Shown here one piece after another: positions 7,401-14,401 of a stretch of DNA of 25,912 bases. Made by a program: the position numbers and the translations under genes. The DNA lies in IMG/VR virus record IMGVR_UViG_3300046450_002791, positions 1 through 25,912 of that record, one strand, 5' to 3'. Position 1 is the stretch's first letter. Each line of letters begins with the position of its first letter. The notes below the pieces were generated by a model. That model did not search any database. It was not told the origin of the DNA and saw only the letters and a list, made by a program, of their open reading frames with translations. Origin of the DNA: a virus.

Positions 7401-10400
7401 GCCTTATGGGCAGAGGTAATCCTCTTGGATTAGGGGTAACAAATACTCGTGATGAGCCTAGGGGACTTAGGGATGTTGTCCCTAATTTCGCAGATCCCGA
7501 TCCCAACGACAGGGCCTCTATGATGGATAGGGTGCTAGACAAGCTTCATGGAGCTTTGGATAAGTGGGGCGTTAAGCTGAAGGAAACTCAGGAATCTTTG
7601 GTTGACGACTTTGTGGGATTGGAAAAGAACGCAGCGGCCGCGGCAGAATCAACAATGGGCGGAGCAGATGTGGCAAAGAAAATGAGGGAAGATAATAAAA
7701 AAGCCGCCGTCACCGAAATGAAAGTCCAGGGGGGGTGGAGCAAACATCAATCGGCAGAAGCGTTTAGGAAATTAGGATACACCCAGCAAGAGACCCAAGA
7801 AGCCTTGGAGCAACTTGGCCATTCTGAACAAATATCCTCGAATATCGCAGAAGCGGCTCATCAGGCGGGAGGAAACTCTCAGAGTGGAGGGCCAGGAGGT
7901 TTAATGTCTAGACTCTCTGGCAGGGCTCGCCAAAGCAGGGTCGGGGGAATGCTTCATGGGGCAGGAGAGAGGTTGACCTCTGGCACTACAGGCATGGCGC
8001 TCATGATGGGAGCTCCCATGTTGGCTGGAATGATCACAGAAGGAAACGAAACGAGTTCAGCCGCTCAAGCTACTGGTGGGGCAATGACTGGTATGGCAAC
8101 TGGAGCTAGTATGGGCATGATGTTTGGTCCCTGGGGTGCGGCAATTGGCGCCGCTGGCGGAGCCTTACATGGACTTGTCGGCGGCTTAAATGAGGCCGAA
8201 AAGGCAATGCGCTCAGCTGCACAAGCTACGTGGGCGGCATCCAAGGCGAAGGAAAAGGAGGTTAATGACGCGATGTTTGGAGCGGCCCAGCCCGAATTGA
8301 TCGATTCGAATAGGTTGTCAATTGGAGACATGAAAGCGACGCAAGATGCTCTAGGTTCCAAATTCACGGGAGACGTTTCGATACAGAAAACAAGCTGGGC
8401 GGATGCGTTTATGACCAATACTGCTAAAAACTACAACAAAAGCGAAGACGTTGCATTGAGCATCTTTAGATCGCTCATGGAAAGTAAAGACGACAAAGTG
8501 GAAAAAGCGATGAAGGATCTTGACCTTGCGGAAGGGCTAATCTGGGATGAAGTCGAGTTCGCATCATCTCGGGAGAGCAAAGGGGGCACTCAAGCTTCGG
8601 CGGAGCATCTCCGAAAGAAATGGCGAGCGAGCCCCTTACCGAGAGATAAACGGGGCAGTTTTCCGTCCTCACAATCAGGGGATTTCCACACTGACCCAGA
8701 GGATTGGTTGGTTGCCGCCTTGGAAAGGAAGTTATCTGAAGCTGGAATGGGTGATGTGGCAGGGAAGGCGAAGAAGCAGGGGGGTTTCTCGGAACTCGCG
8801 CCCGAACGCTTAAAGGAAATAAATGATATCATCTATGATCAAATATTCAGTGAGCTAAAAAGGATGGCGGACAATGGCGAAAAACCTAGGATGGCGTATG
8901 TGGCAGGCAAGGACAAAAGTATAGATCAAATCTTTAAGTCTGGCTTTTCCAAGTTCAGTCGAGAAGAACAAGCGCAAGCCGCAGGCAAGGACGCATACGA
9001 CAGCGCCCTGAGCTCCAAAGGAGGTACTATGGACGATGCCCGCAAGGCAAAGAAAAAAGCCTACGACGACACTTTCGAGAAACCAGATACTATGGGAGAT
9101 ATACTCACGGCCGTTTCGATGTCAGAGAAAGGGTGGGACAAAACTCAACAAGATTCTGCCACAAAGCTAATTAAGGCATACGTCTCAAATCTGAATGATG
9201 ACTGGGAGGAGACCATATCCCTGCCTGCAGACGATAAGGGGGTTAGCCAAACTGACACAGTGGACAAAGAAAAACTATTAAAACAAATAAATAAAAATGA
9301 GGAAGCGGGGATAACTATCGAACCTTTGGCGAGGCAACTTGCGGAAAAACATATCGCGTCAGTCAAAGGGTCAGACAAAGAATCTGAGGCAGCGATAAAG
9401 CAGCTAAATTTAAAGAAGATCCAGATAATGCTGCAGAAAAGGCGAAATGACTCAATAAGGGGCATTACCGAAAGTCATAAGTCATTCTCCCACGAACAAA
9501 CACTACGGAACGCCCAATTCGGGCGATCCATGACTGAGTTGGATAAAAGTTCAGTTAATTATAGGGTTGGCATGGACAAGGCGGCTAAAGATTTTGCAGC
9601 ATCTAATGTAGATGTTAGGGGTAAGACTAAAGAGCAAATAGTTGCCAAAATAACCACGAACAAAGCTCTAACGCAGGATTTTAAGTACGGAGCAGATGTA
9701 TTTAAGAACACCCAACATTTGAAAGGAATAGGCGCCGAGATAGGGAAAAAAAGGGTCAAAGGAGTAGATGAAGAAGTGGAGGTCTCATTGGCTAAAGAAA
9801 TAGCCAAACTTGATGATGCGGGTATTACGGAACTGCTGAAGGTATTTGACGACATGGAAAGTAGAGGTCATAGGATTAATGAAGAGTTCGCCGCGATATT
9901 GCAAAGCTTAGAAGATCAATTAGACACAAACGTAAAGAAGAAGGGCCAACAGGAAAAGGAGCTTGGAAGAACAAAGGTTCTAAAGGATCTCGAAGGAGAC
10001 AGGAAGGACATCCTTAATTCGATTGCCAATACTAGCAGGATTTCTGCTCTGAGGAGCGAAATTAATGCCTCCAAGGAGAGATTAAGTCTTGAGATGAAAA
10101 TCATGGAGATTAAGCTTAAGGGAGTAGGAGGTCTAACTACTCATGGGCAACTCTCCATAGGCGAACAAGTTATGGGGGCGAATTCCTCAGCGCAACAAAA
10201 GATTGCCCAAAAACAAATAGCGGATAAAATGATCTCCCTCTTAAGGGATCCCTCTAGCGGGTTCAAGCCTGAGGACTTAGAAGAAATAAATCCTCAGCTT
10301 AGGATGATGAAAGAGCGTACGGACACTACACCTCAACAAGTAAGGGACCTAATTAGCCCTGAGAAAATGCCTTGGGTCGGCCAGCCGAAGGTCGACATCC

Positions 10401-12616
10401 TGGAAAAGCAAAAGGCTTTAGCAGAAAAAGATCTCCTAGCCGTACTCGCTGACCCTGATATGGGCAGAACAGGCAACACGGCGCTTGTCGAGGTTGCAAG
10501 GCTTGCACAAGAGATCTCGATTATGGAGAAGGAAATTGCAGAAGAAAAGGCGGAGATACTGATCACCGATAAGGATATAGCTGCTTCTTACCTGAAGAAT
10601 AATACCACCCTTCAGGGCACAAACGATATGCTTGACCTTCATGTAAAGAAATCGGGGATAATCGCTGATGAGTCAGAAAGAAAATTGGCTGCAGAAAGAA
10701 AAGCTCTCTGGCATTTACACGAACAAAAAACAGGACAATTGAAAGGCCAAAAGAGAAGCGCTGAGGAAGGCGGGGGAACATATGGAGGGTCCATGAAGGA
10801 AGGTTATCGGGCTGCCCGAAGGGGCATGCAGGAAGAGATAACCTATTTTGAATTTAATTTAGCAGAAAACGTCACCACAAGTTTTCGAGATGGTATGGTT
10901 GAGGCTATGCAAGCGGCAATCAACGGAGCCGATGACCTAGGTGATGTGCTGGGCAATATTGCTATAAATTTCTTACAAATGATTCAGAAAGCCTTCTTGC
11001 AAAACGCAGCTAACATGATAGTATCTGGAGTTACTGGCGGCGGCGACAGCGGTGGTGGTGGCAAATACCTAGGGGGACCGATTCGTAACTACGCCAAAGG
11101 GGGAGCGGTAAACTCAATGGTTACTAATGGAGAATATGTTATGAGCCCAGAGGCTGTGCAAAAATATGGAGGCTCTTTTATGCACTCCTTAAATGCTAGG
11201 GGCAAGATCCCTGGGTATAAAGAAGGGGGGCTAGCTCCCCTCAAAAGCGGTCGCACGCTGACAAACACAGGAAACACAAATAGGCTCGATGTCGAAGAGC
11301 CGCCTCCATCCATTTTTCAAGGAATAATAGAAAAGCTTGAAAGCAACAGGCTGTCCTCAGCAAAACAAATTCAGCCTGGCTCCATGTTGTCTGCAAGAGG
11401 GAGCCCTGCAGGGGGAGGGAAGTTAGAATATCTAGGAGACAACTCTAACAATATGTATCAAAAAAGGCACATGTCCTCGTATTTTTATAGTGGAATGGCT
11501 GGAAATCAGCTCTTGAACGAGGACTCGTCTTCATCAAAACGAAATATCGAGGAAGCGTCCAGGAAGGCGGTTGAAAAAACCCTAAAAAGAAAACAAAGAC
11601 AACAACAGATGTGGGGGACCTTAATTAGCACCACCGCATCTATGGGGGTAAACCTAGCGATGAACAAAATTGGAGGTGCAATAGGAAAAGGGGGAGTGCT
11701 AACCAAAGCAGCCAAAACTATGGGTTATTCTGCAAGCAATCCTCCGCCAGAGGGCCAACATGTTCTTGTTGATACCCAAGGCAATGCTGTAGCTAGCGTT
11801 CCAGAGGGACACTCTCCGAAGCAGAGTGGATATAACGTAGTTGATCCCTATAGCTGGAACCCTATGAAGTGGGGCTCTGGCCCCGACACCCCTGCGACGG
11901 CGATGAATATGGGAGCATACGGAAGTTCTAAATCGTCTGGAGCAGATTTCTTGTCGAAAGATTGGAGAAATCAGTTCAAGGAAGAGTATGGCTATGAAAA
12001 GTTTCCGTTCTACTTTAATAAGGCTGGAGCAGCCAACCAAACGGACGTTACGACATCGAGGGGTCGGGGCGGAATTGGATCACCCACAGGAGTCAGAGGG
12101 GACGCGATGGGCGAACAGGGGCATCTGGATTGGTACAAGGGTGCTGCAAATAGTGGGCTAGACGTGTTAGATTCCAGTAACATATGGGATACTGGAGGCT
12201 TTAGATTCGCCAAAGGGGGGATTGTCAAGGGGAAAAGCGGGATAGATCAAATCCCCGCAATGTTATCTGAGGGCGAATACGTAATTAAAGCAAACTCTGC
12301 TCAGGCAGCGGGCAAGCCCCTGTTGGATAAAATTAATGCTGGGAAATTTGCCGAAGGCGGCCCAGTGGGAAAAACAGAGTCTCTTATGGAGAAAAGCGAC
12401 TCCTCTATGTCTGGAGGAGTAACTAATAACGTCAATATTTCCGTTAACGTAGAAAAGGGTGGCGGAGGAAATAAAAAAGAAGATTCTATTGGAGCTAACC
12501 CGAGCGACGCAGCGCAAGACGAAAACAAACAAAAAAAATTAGGGGAAAGGATTCGAGCGTCCGTCGTGCAAACAATACGTGAAGAGCAACGGCCTGGAGG
12601 GCTACTGTACGATTAA
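4484..12616 (+). CDS. tape measure protein, 2710 aa, with embedded repeats and a possible nuclease-like domain
   Basis: This is a giant tail-length-determining protein that occupies the tail lumen and helps deliver DNA. GGAG at 4472-4475, eight bases before the ATG, supports the start. Residues about 50-330 match the TP901/PhageMin_Tail type of tape measure core (helical, Ala-rich, including AAEAATEYARQGLTMEESL and TAAQQKTARGGKVIGNSLK). A hydrophobic segment lies at about 420-440. GYIPNFA-type motifs occur at 542, 626, 940 and 998. A PD-(D/E)XK-like signature (E781, D816, D839-x-K841) lies between them. A Gly/Met/Ala hydrophobic region is at about 1165-1236, and charged coiled-coil-like segments at about 1810-1890. 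The C-terminal quarter has two KGG...GEYV motifs (about 2202-2252 and 2572-2630), then a VNISVNVEKGG tail typical of tape measures. No lysozyme or NlpC/P60 domain is visible. At about 1.5 angstrom per residue the tail would approach 400 nm. Confidence 0.93.
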   Translation: MAINLDVHGNTTPLEASVRAAVDRIRRKPIKITVDDKGATQPLGNMKRSADEFSKSMEAANARIIAFGASMAVLNGIGDAFKAMVRDVVQVEKALQDINVVMGLSAQNLDRFSSGLFKVAKETGAAFNVAAEAATEYARQGLTMEESLKRTRDALILTRITGMDSANAVKALTAAMNTYGHQVADTTELVSKFAAVDVKFAVSAEDFADAIARTGAAAKGAGVDINQLIGIVTAAQQKTARGGKVIGNSLKTIFTRVGKTNTLDTLESVGIAVRDLEGKTINATKILSDLASTFDKLSAAQQAQVAQTVGGVFQINILKAVLGDAAKANGIQARATQIASGATDDAIKKNEMLRQTMAALASETGMALKELSARVGDLMLAPGMEKILNMVKGVAEGVGDILGDGQDSGDRFAKGFLSGIGNIITGPGLVVTVAVFGKLFFKAFQYMKDSMKSLIGITSQSEKQKAIQMSLVDLFGRNTELNKEMLRTDISRVEKEGIILELLRSQVNEANALNGIASSLSKTMFTSGYGANLTKKGGSASGYIPNFAKGGSERNEARKGGYAPGAVKTMKMPGAGQVTYNTAETVKRFPQFSQPAIMPPEGSRAGKNYKQGFGSVHGFNPYASQGYIPNFSTATSSGSMKSGFELGKAGLAEKNVKNAIDLSSMFTMLTLKQGGSGSASIIPDSQYGIKGGAGGDLPKITFGVRGLDRSKVEDMAGSHDAFDVMRERLKDAVVPKGVEFGNNMQLGKADRTNNKLMSNALSQGSSGALGALSGLVGAVFEAAISTRLPHTDPGGAVGRLASVGGGSATKVGGDFDVTNISSSKELQTLFGSGIADIGDYKTASGKQTNKSMANKIAKEMIYRKHPAFVGSGSQQGKGLYHQKDKNNQYKVAYGKDKGATSGPLSNIKTLRDSFVPKISNPDTDYYDIDSGEYGKGGARGFIPNYAGPLSDAIGRERGAGIPVSKIRVGSHSRLMGRGNPLGLGVTNTRDEPRGLRDVVPNFADPDPNDRASMMDRVLDKLHGALDKWGVKLKETQESLVDDFVGLEKNAAAAAESTMGGADVAKKMREDNKKAAVTEMKVQGGWSKHQSAEAFRKLGYTQQETQEALEQLGHSEQISSNIAEAAHQAGGNSQSGGPGGLMSRLSGRARQSRVGGMLHGAGERLTSGTTGMALMMGAPMLAGMITEGNETSSAAQATGGAMTGMATGASMGMMFGPWGAAIGAAGGALHGLVGGLNEAEKAMRSAAQATWAASKAKEKEVNDAMFGAAQPELIDSNRLSIGDMKATQDALGSKFTGDVSIQKTSWADAFMTNTAKNYNKSEDVALSIFRSLMESKDDKVEKAMKDLDLAEGLIWDEVEFASSRESKGGTQASAEHLRKKWRASPLPRDKRGSFPSSQSGDFHTDPEDWLVAALERKLSEAGMGDVAGKAKKQGGFSELAPERLKEINDIIYDQIFSELKRMADNGEKPRMAYVAGKDKSIDQIFKSGFSKFSREEQAQAAGKDAYDSALSSKGGTMDDARKAKKKAYDDTFEKPDTMGDILTAVSMSEKGWDKTQQDSATKLIKAYVSNLNDDWEETISLPADDKGVSQTDTVDKEKLLKQINKNEEAGITIEPLARQLAEKHIASVKGSDKESEAAIKQLNLKKIQIMLQKRRNDSIRGITESHKSFSHEQTLRNAQFGRSMTELDKSSVNYRVGMDKAAKDFAASNVDVRGKTKEQIVAKITTNKALTQDFKYGADVFKNTQHLKGIGAEIGKKRVKGVDEEVEVSLAKEIAKLDDAGITELLKVFDDMESRGHRINEEFAAILQSLEDQLDTNVKKKGQQEKELGRTKVLKDLEGDRKDILNSIANTSRISALRSEINASKERLSLEMKIMEIKLKGVGGLTTHGQLSIGEQVMGANSSAQQKIAQKQIADKMISLLRDPSSGFKPEDLEEINPQLRMMKERTDTTPQQVRDLISPEKMPWVGQPKVDILEKQKALAEKDLLAVLADPDMGRTGNTALVEVARLAQEISIMEKEIAEEKAEILITDKDIAASYLKNNTTLQGTNDMLDLHVKKSGIIADESERKLAAERKALWHLHEQKTGQLKGQKRSAEEGGGTYGGSMKEGYRAARRGMQEEITYFEFNLAENVTTSFRDGMVEAMQAAINGADDLGDVLGNIAINFLQMIQKAFLQNAANMIVSGVTGGGDSGGGGKYLGGPIRNYAKGGAVNSMVTNGEYVMSPEAVQKYGGSFMHSLNARGKIPGYKEGGLAPLKSGRTLTNTGNTNRLDVEEPPPSIFQGIIEKLESNRLSSAKQIQPGSMLSARGSPAGGGKLEYLGDNSNNMYQKRHMSSYFYSGMAGNQLLNEDSSSSKRNIEEASRKAVEKTLKRKQRQQQMWGTLISTTASMGVNLAMNKIGGAIGKGGVLTKAAKTMGYSASNPPPEGQHVLVDTQGNAVASVPEGHSPKQSGYNVVDPYSWNPMKWGSGPDTPATAMNMGAYGSSKSSGADFLSKDWRNQFKEEYGYEKFPFYFNKAGAANQTDVTTSRGRGGIGSPTGVRGDAMGEQGHLDWYKGAANSGLDVLDSSNIWDTGGFRFAKGGIVKGKSGIDQIPAMLSEGEYVIKANSAQAAGKPLLDKINAGKFAEGGPVGKTESLMEKSDSSMSGGVTNNVNISVNVEKGGGGNKKEDSIGANPSDAAQDENKQKKLGERIRASVVQTIREEQRPGGLLYD
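6107..7492 (+). repeat. GYIPNFA-type degenerate protein repeats within the tape measure
   Basis: Four copies are visible: GYIPNFA at 6107, GYIPNF at 6359, GFIPNYA at 7301 and VVPNFA at 7475. The first is followed by a YAPGAVKTMKMPGAGQVTYN-type segment that runs into NPYASQGYIPNF. The third is followed by GPLSDAIGRERGAGIPV. I recall this repeat style from tape measure and other giant virion proteins of aquatic phages; its function is unknown to me. It is encoded in frame within the 2710-aa protein. Confidence 0.75.
6806..7063 (+). other. possible PD-(D/E)XK nuclease-like domain inside the tape measure
   Basis: Residues about 775-860 contain, in order, GAVFEAAI (E781), GGDFDVT (D816) and ADIGDYKTA (D839-Y840-K841). 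The helix-associated acid, the strand acid and the D-x-K pair, with 23 residues between D816 and D839, match the arrangement of the PD-(D/E)XK core. Flanking Gly/Ser-rich linkers suggest an independent globular unit between the second and third GYIPNFA motifs. This is a motif inference only, and a non-catalytic or chance match is possible. Confidence 0.35.
11087..12370 (+). repeat. two KGG...GEYV motifs in the tape measure C-terminal region
   Basis: The first copy (from 11087) has YAKGGAV, then NGEYVMSPEAVQKYGG, then GYKEGGLAP. The second (from 12200) has FAKGGIV, then SEGEYVIKANSA, then KFAEGGPVG. Both share the order KGGxV - GEYV - EGG over about 50-60 residues and lie about 380 residues apart. 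This kind of Gly-rich motif is common near tape measure C-termini, the end that associates with the tail tip. Confidence 0.6.
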
Positions 12617-12617
12617 A

Positions 12618-13499
12618 ATGAGCTTTTCGAATTATGAGCAAACAGTTATTATCGATTCGGTCTCTTTATCTGGAGTAACCAACGTCAAGGGTAGCTATAG
12701 CATAAAAGAAAAGCCAATTAAAATTGCGGGGGTGGGTTTTATTGATGCATTAGTCGATGGGCCTGCGGAAGGGGATTTTACAATTTCAAGACAAATGGTT
12801 AGTAGGGACCCCATTATTAAATACGCCCAAGACGGAAGTTATTTATATGATCAAGATTATATAAGCGGAGCAATATTGTATGATAACAACACTAAAGGTT
12901 TTGGCTTCACCAAGGGTCGGATAACGAAATATTCCGTAAGCTGTCAAGTTGGCGAAATACCTACTATATCTACTGATATTCGCGTATTTGGAAATCTGGG
13001 GAGCGGTATTAACGTAGCTCTAGCAACAAAGGAACACCCAAAAATACAGTTTCCAGATCAAGAAAGCATTAGTATCGTTGTGGGTGATTTTTCAGCAGAC
13101 TCAATCACGGATTTCAGCTATACCAGATCTTTGGATATAAACCCTGTTTATGCAATTCCCAAGGGAACTTCTGTGGACTGGGTGGCGGGGACCTCTGCTA
13201 GTTTCGCAAATCAAGACCCCGTTCAGACTGACGTTCAGTACCCTATACAAACTGATATTACTTTTACAATGATCCCAAGCGAGTATGAGGTGAGGCAGAT
13301 GAAGGATAAATTTAAAAAAGCCTCTAAAACAGATGTTGTCATAGATATACTAGACTCAAGAAGTAATGAAAGTGTTGCTAGCTTTACTGGAAAAAACGTT
13401 AGACTAATTTCGGAGTCGGTCAACTCGACAATTGAAGGGGAGATGAGTATATCCTTATCCTATAAGGGTTATGAAACACTACATAATCCAGTATCATGA
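12618..13499 (+). CDS. tail tube-like or distal tail protein, 293 aa
   Basis: I chose ATG 12618, one base after the tape measure stop. A GTG at 12579 in the same frame would add 13 residues but overlap the tape measure. The protein starts MSFSNYEQTVIIDSVSLSG and is almost entirely beta-like, with no membrane span or signal peptide. It seems to consist of two halves of similar layout. The first runs from the N-terminal strands to FGFTKGRITKYSVSC. The second runs from FSYTRSLDINPVYAIP to a C-terminal series of strands ending MSISLSYKGYETL. Tail-tube and distal-tail subunits share this kind of fold, and tandem tube-like domains occur in some tail proteins. It lies between tape measure and gpM-like genes, where lambda has no gene. 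The stop overlaps the next start (ATGA). Identity is inferred from composition and position. Confidence 0.6.
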   Translation: MSFSNYEQTVIIDSVSLSGVTNVKGSYSIKEKPIKIAGVGFIDALVDGPAEGDFTISRQMVSRDPIIKYAQDGSYLYDQDYISGAILYDNNTKGFGFTKGRITKYSVSCQVGEIPTISTDIRVFGNLGSGINVALATKEHPKIQFPDQESISIVVGDFSADSITDFSYTRSLDINPVYAIPKGTSVDWVAGTSASFANQDPVQTDVQYPIQTDITFTMIPSEYEVRQMKDKFKKASKTDVVIDILDSRSNESVASFTGKNVRLISESVNSTIEGEMSISLSYKGYETLHNPVS

Positions 13500-14401
13500 A
13501 GCAACCTTTTCTAAGATTTGAGGATGGAAAGATCTCCTTGGGGGGGAAGGATCTACTTGTGAAGTCTGCTCAGTTGTCTGTGGAGCCGTCGTTAGAGCCT
13601 CAAAGGGTTTATGGGGAATATGACTCAAGTGTCGCTGGGGCGCGAACAGAATTCGTAGACTTTTCCCCACAAGGAGGGCTTCGCGGAAAGCTGGGCATTA
13701 CATTTGTTATTAATGGCGACTTTTTTAGCGCTAATAGTATTGATAGATTGTTTGATATTAGTGCGGGCATGAGTGAGGCTCCGATTAATGAAAATAAGGT
13801 GGGGAGGTATTTGTTTAACTATATGTATCTCAAGTCTTTGTCTTTTAGCATAACTCCGTTTAAGGTAATTGAGGCTAAAGCGGACTACGATATATATGGA
13901 ACGATTAAACAGGGGCCCGCCCAAAGGTTCTCGAAGACCTCGATTGATCCCGCTCATGGATTAAAGTCTTTTGGGGAAGTGAAGGCTGGTGGACAAAGAA
14001 TGGATTCTCATGCTGACGGACAATTTGAAGTTACGAATTTAAATTATAACATCTTAGTAGGTAGGAAGATACATCATCATATTAGAGACTCAGAAAACAC
14101 AACAATAAACACTAAGGCTGATGGAGTGGTTCCCCAAAGGGTTTCGGTGGAAAATATAGAAATCAGTATGACTGTGGAAGGAAATGAAATAGTGGAAAAT
14201 CTTAATCCCATGGGAAATGTGCAAGCAGGCACGACCACGGAAAAATTAGAGCAATCCTCTATATCTGCATACCTTTATAGCCTGCGAGGTAAACAGCTCG
14301 CAAGGTTTTCTTGCACGGGTAGGATCATGTCGCAGTCCCTGGTTGTCTCTGAGGGGCAATATTCCAAAGGTAAAATAAGCATCCAACAAATAGTAAAATA
14401 A
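13496..14401 (+). CDS. tail protein, beta-rich, 301 aa, possible distal-tail/tube-like paralogue
   Basis: The start ATG at 13496 overlaps the upstream stop by four bases, and its own stop shares one base with the next start (TAATG). The protein begins MKQPFLRFEDGKISLGGKDL. Two similar-looking halves again seem present. One contains YLKSLSFSITPFKVIEAKAD followed by YDIYG. The other contains VENIEISMTVEGNEIVENLN. A His-rich spot (KIHHHIRD) lies at about residue 190. There are no transmembrane segments. The series of alternating hydrophobic strands and the tight linkage to the preceding beta-rich gene suggest a related tail-tube/distal-tail structural role, perhaps forming rings between the tube and the tip. 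I do not recognise the family. A baseplate hub or chaperone role cannot be excluded. Confidence 0.58.
   Translation: MKQPFLRFEDGKISLGGKDLLVKSAQLSVEPSLEPQRVYGEYDSSVAGARTEFVDFSPQGGLRGKLGITFVINGDFFSANSIDRLFDISAGMSEAPINENKVGRYLFNYMYLKSLSFSITPFKVIEAKADYDIYGTIKQGPAQRFSKTSIDPAHGLKSFGEVKAGGQRMDSHADGQFEVTNLNYNILVGRKIHHHIRDSENTTINTKADGVVPQRVSVENIEISMTVEGNEIVENLNPMGNVQAGTTTEKLEQSSISAYLYSLRGKQLARFSCTGRIMSQSLVVSEGQYSKGKISIQQIVK

Noticed and set aside
8547-8813. 88-aa open frame on the plus strand overlapping the tape measure
   Set aside because: It is an out-of-frame shadow of the tape measure, basic and low in hydrophobic pattern, with no motif.
12579-12617. GTG 12579 as start of the gene after the tape measure
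   Set aside because: It would overlap the tape measure by 38 bases and add 13 residues of out-of-frame tape measure sequence; ATG 12618, one base after the stop, is simpler.
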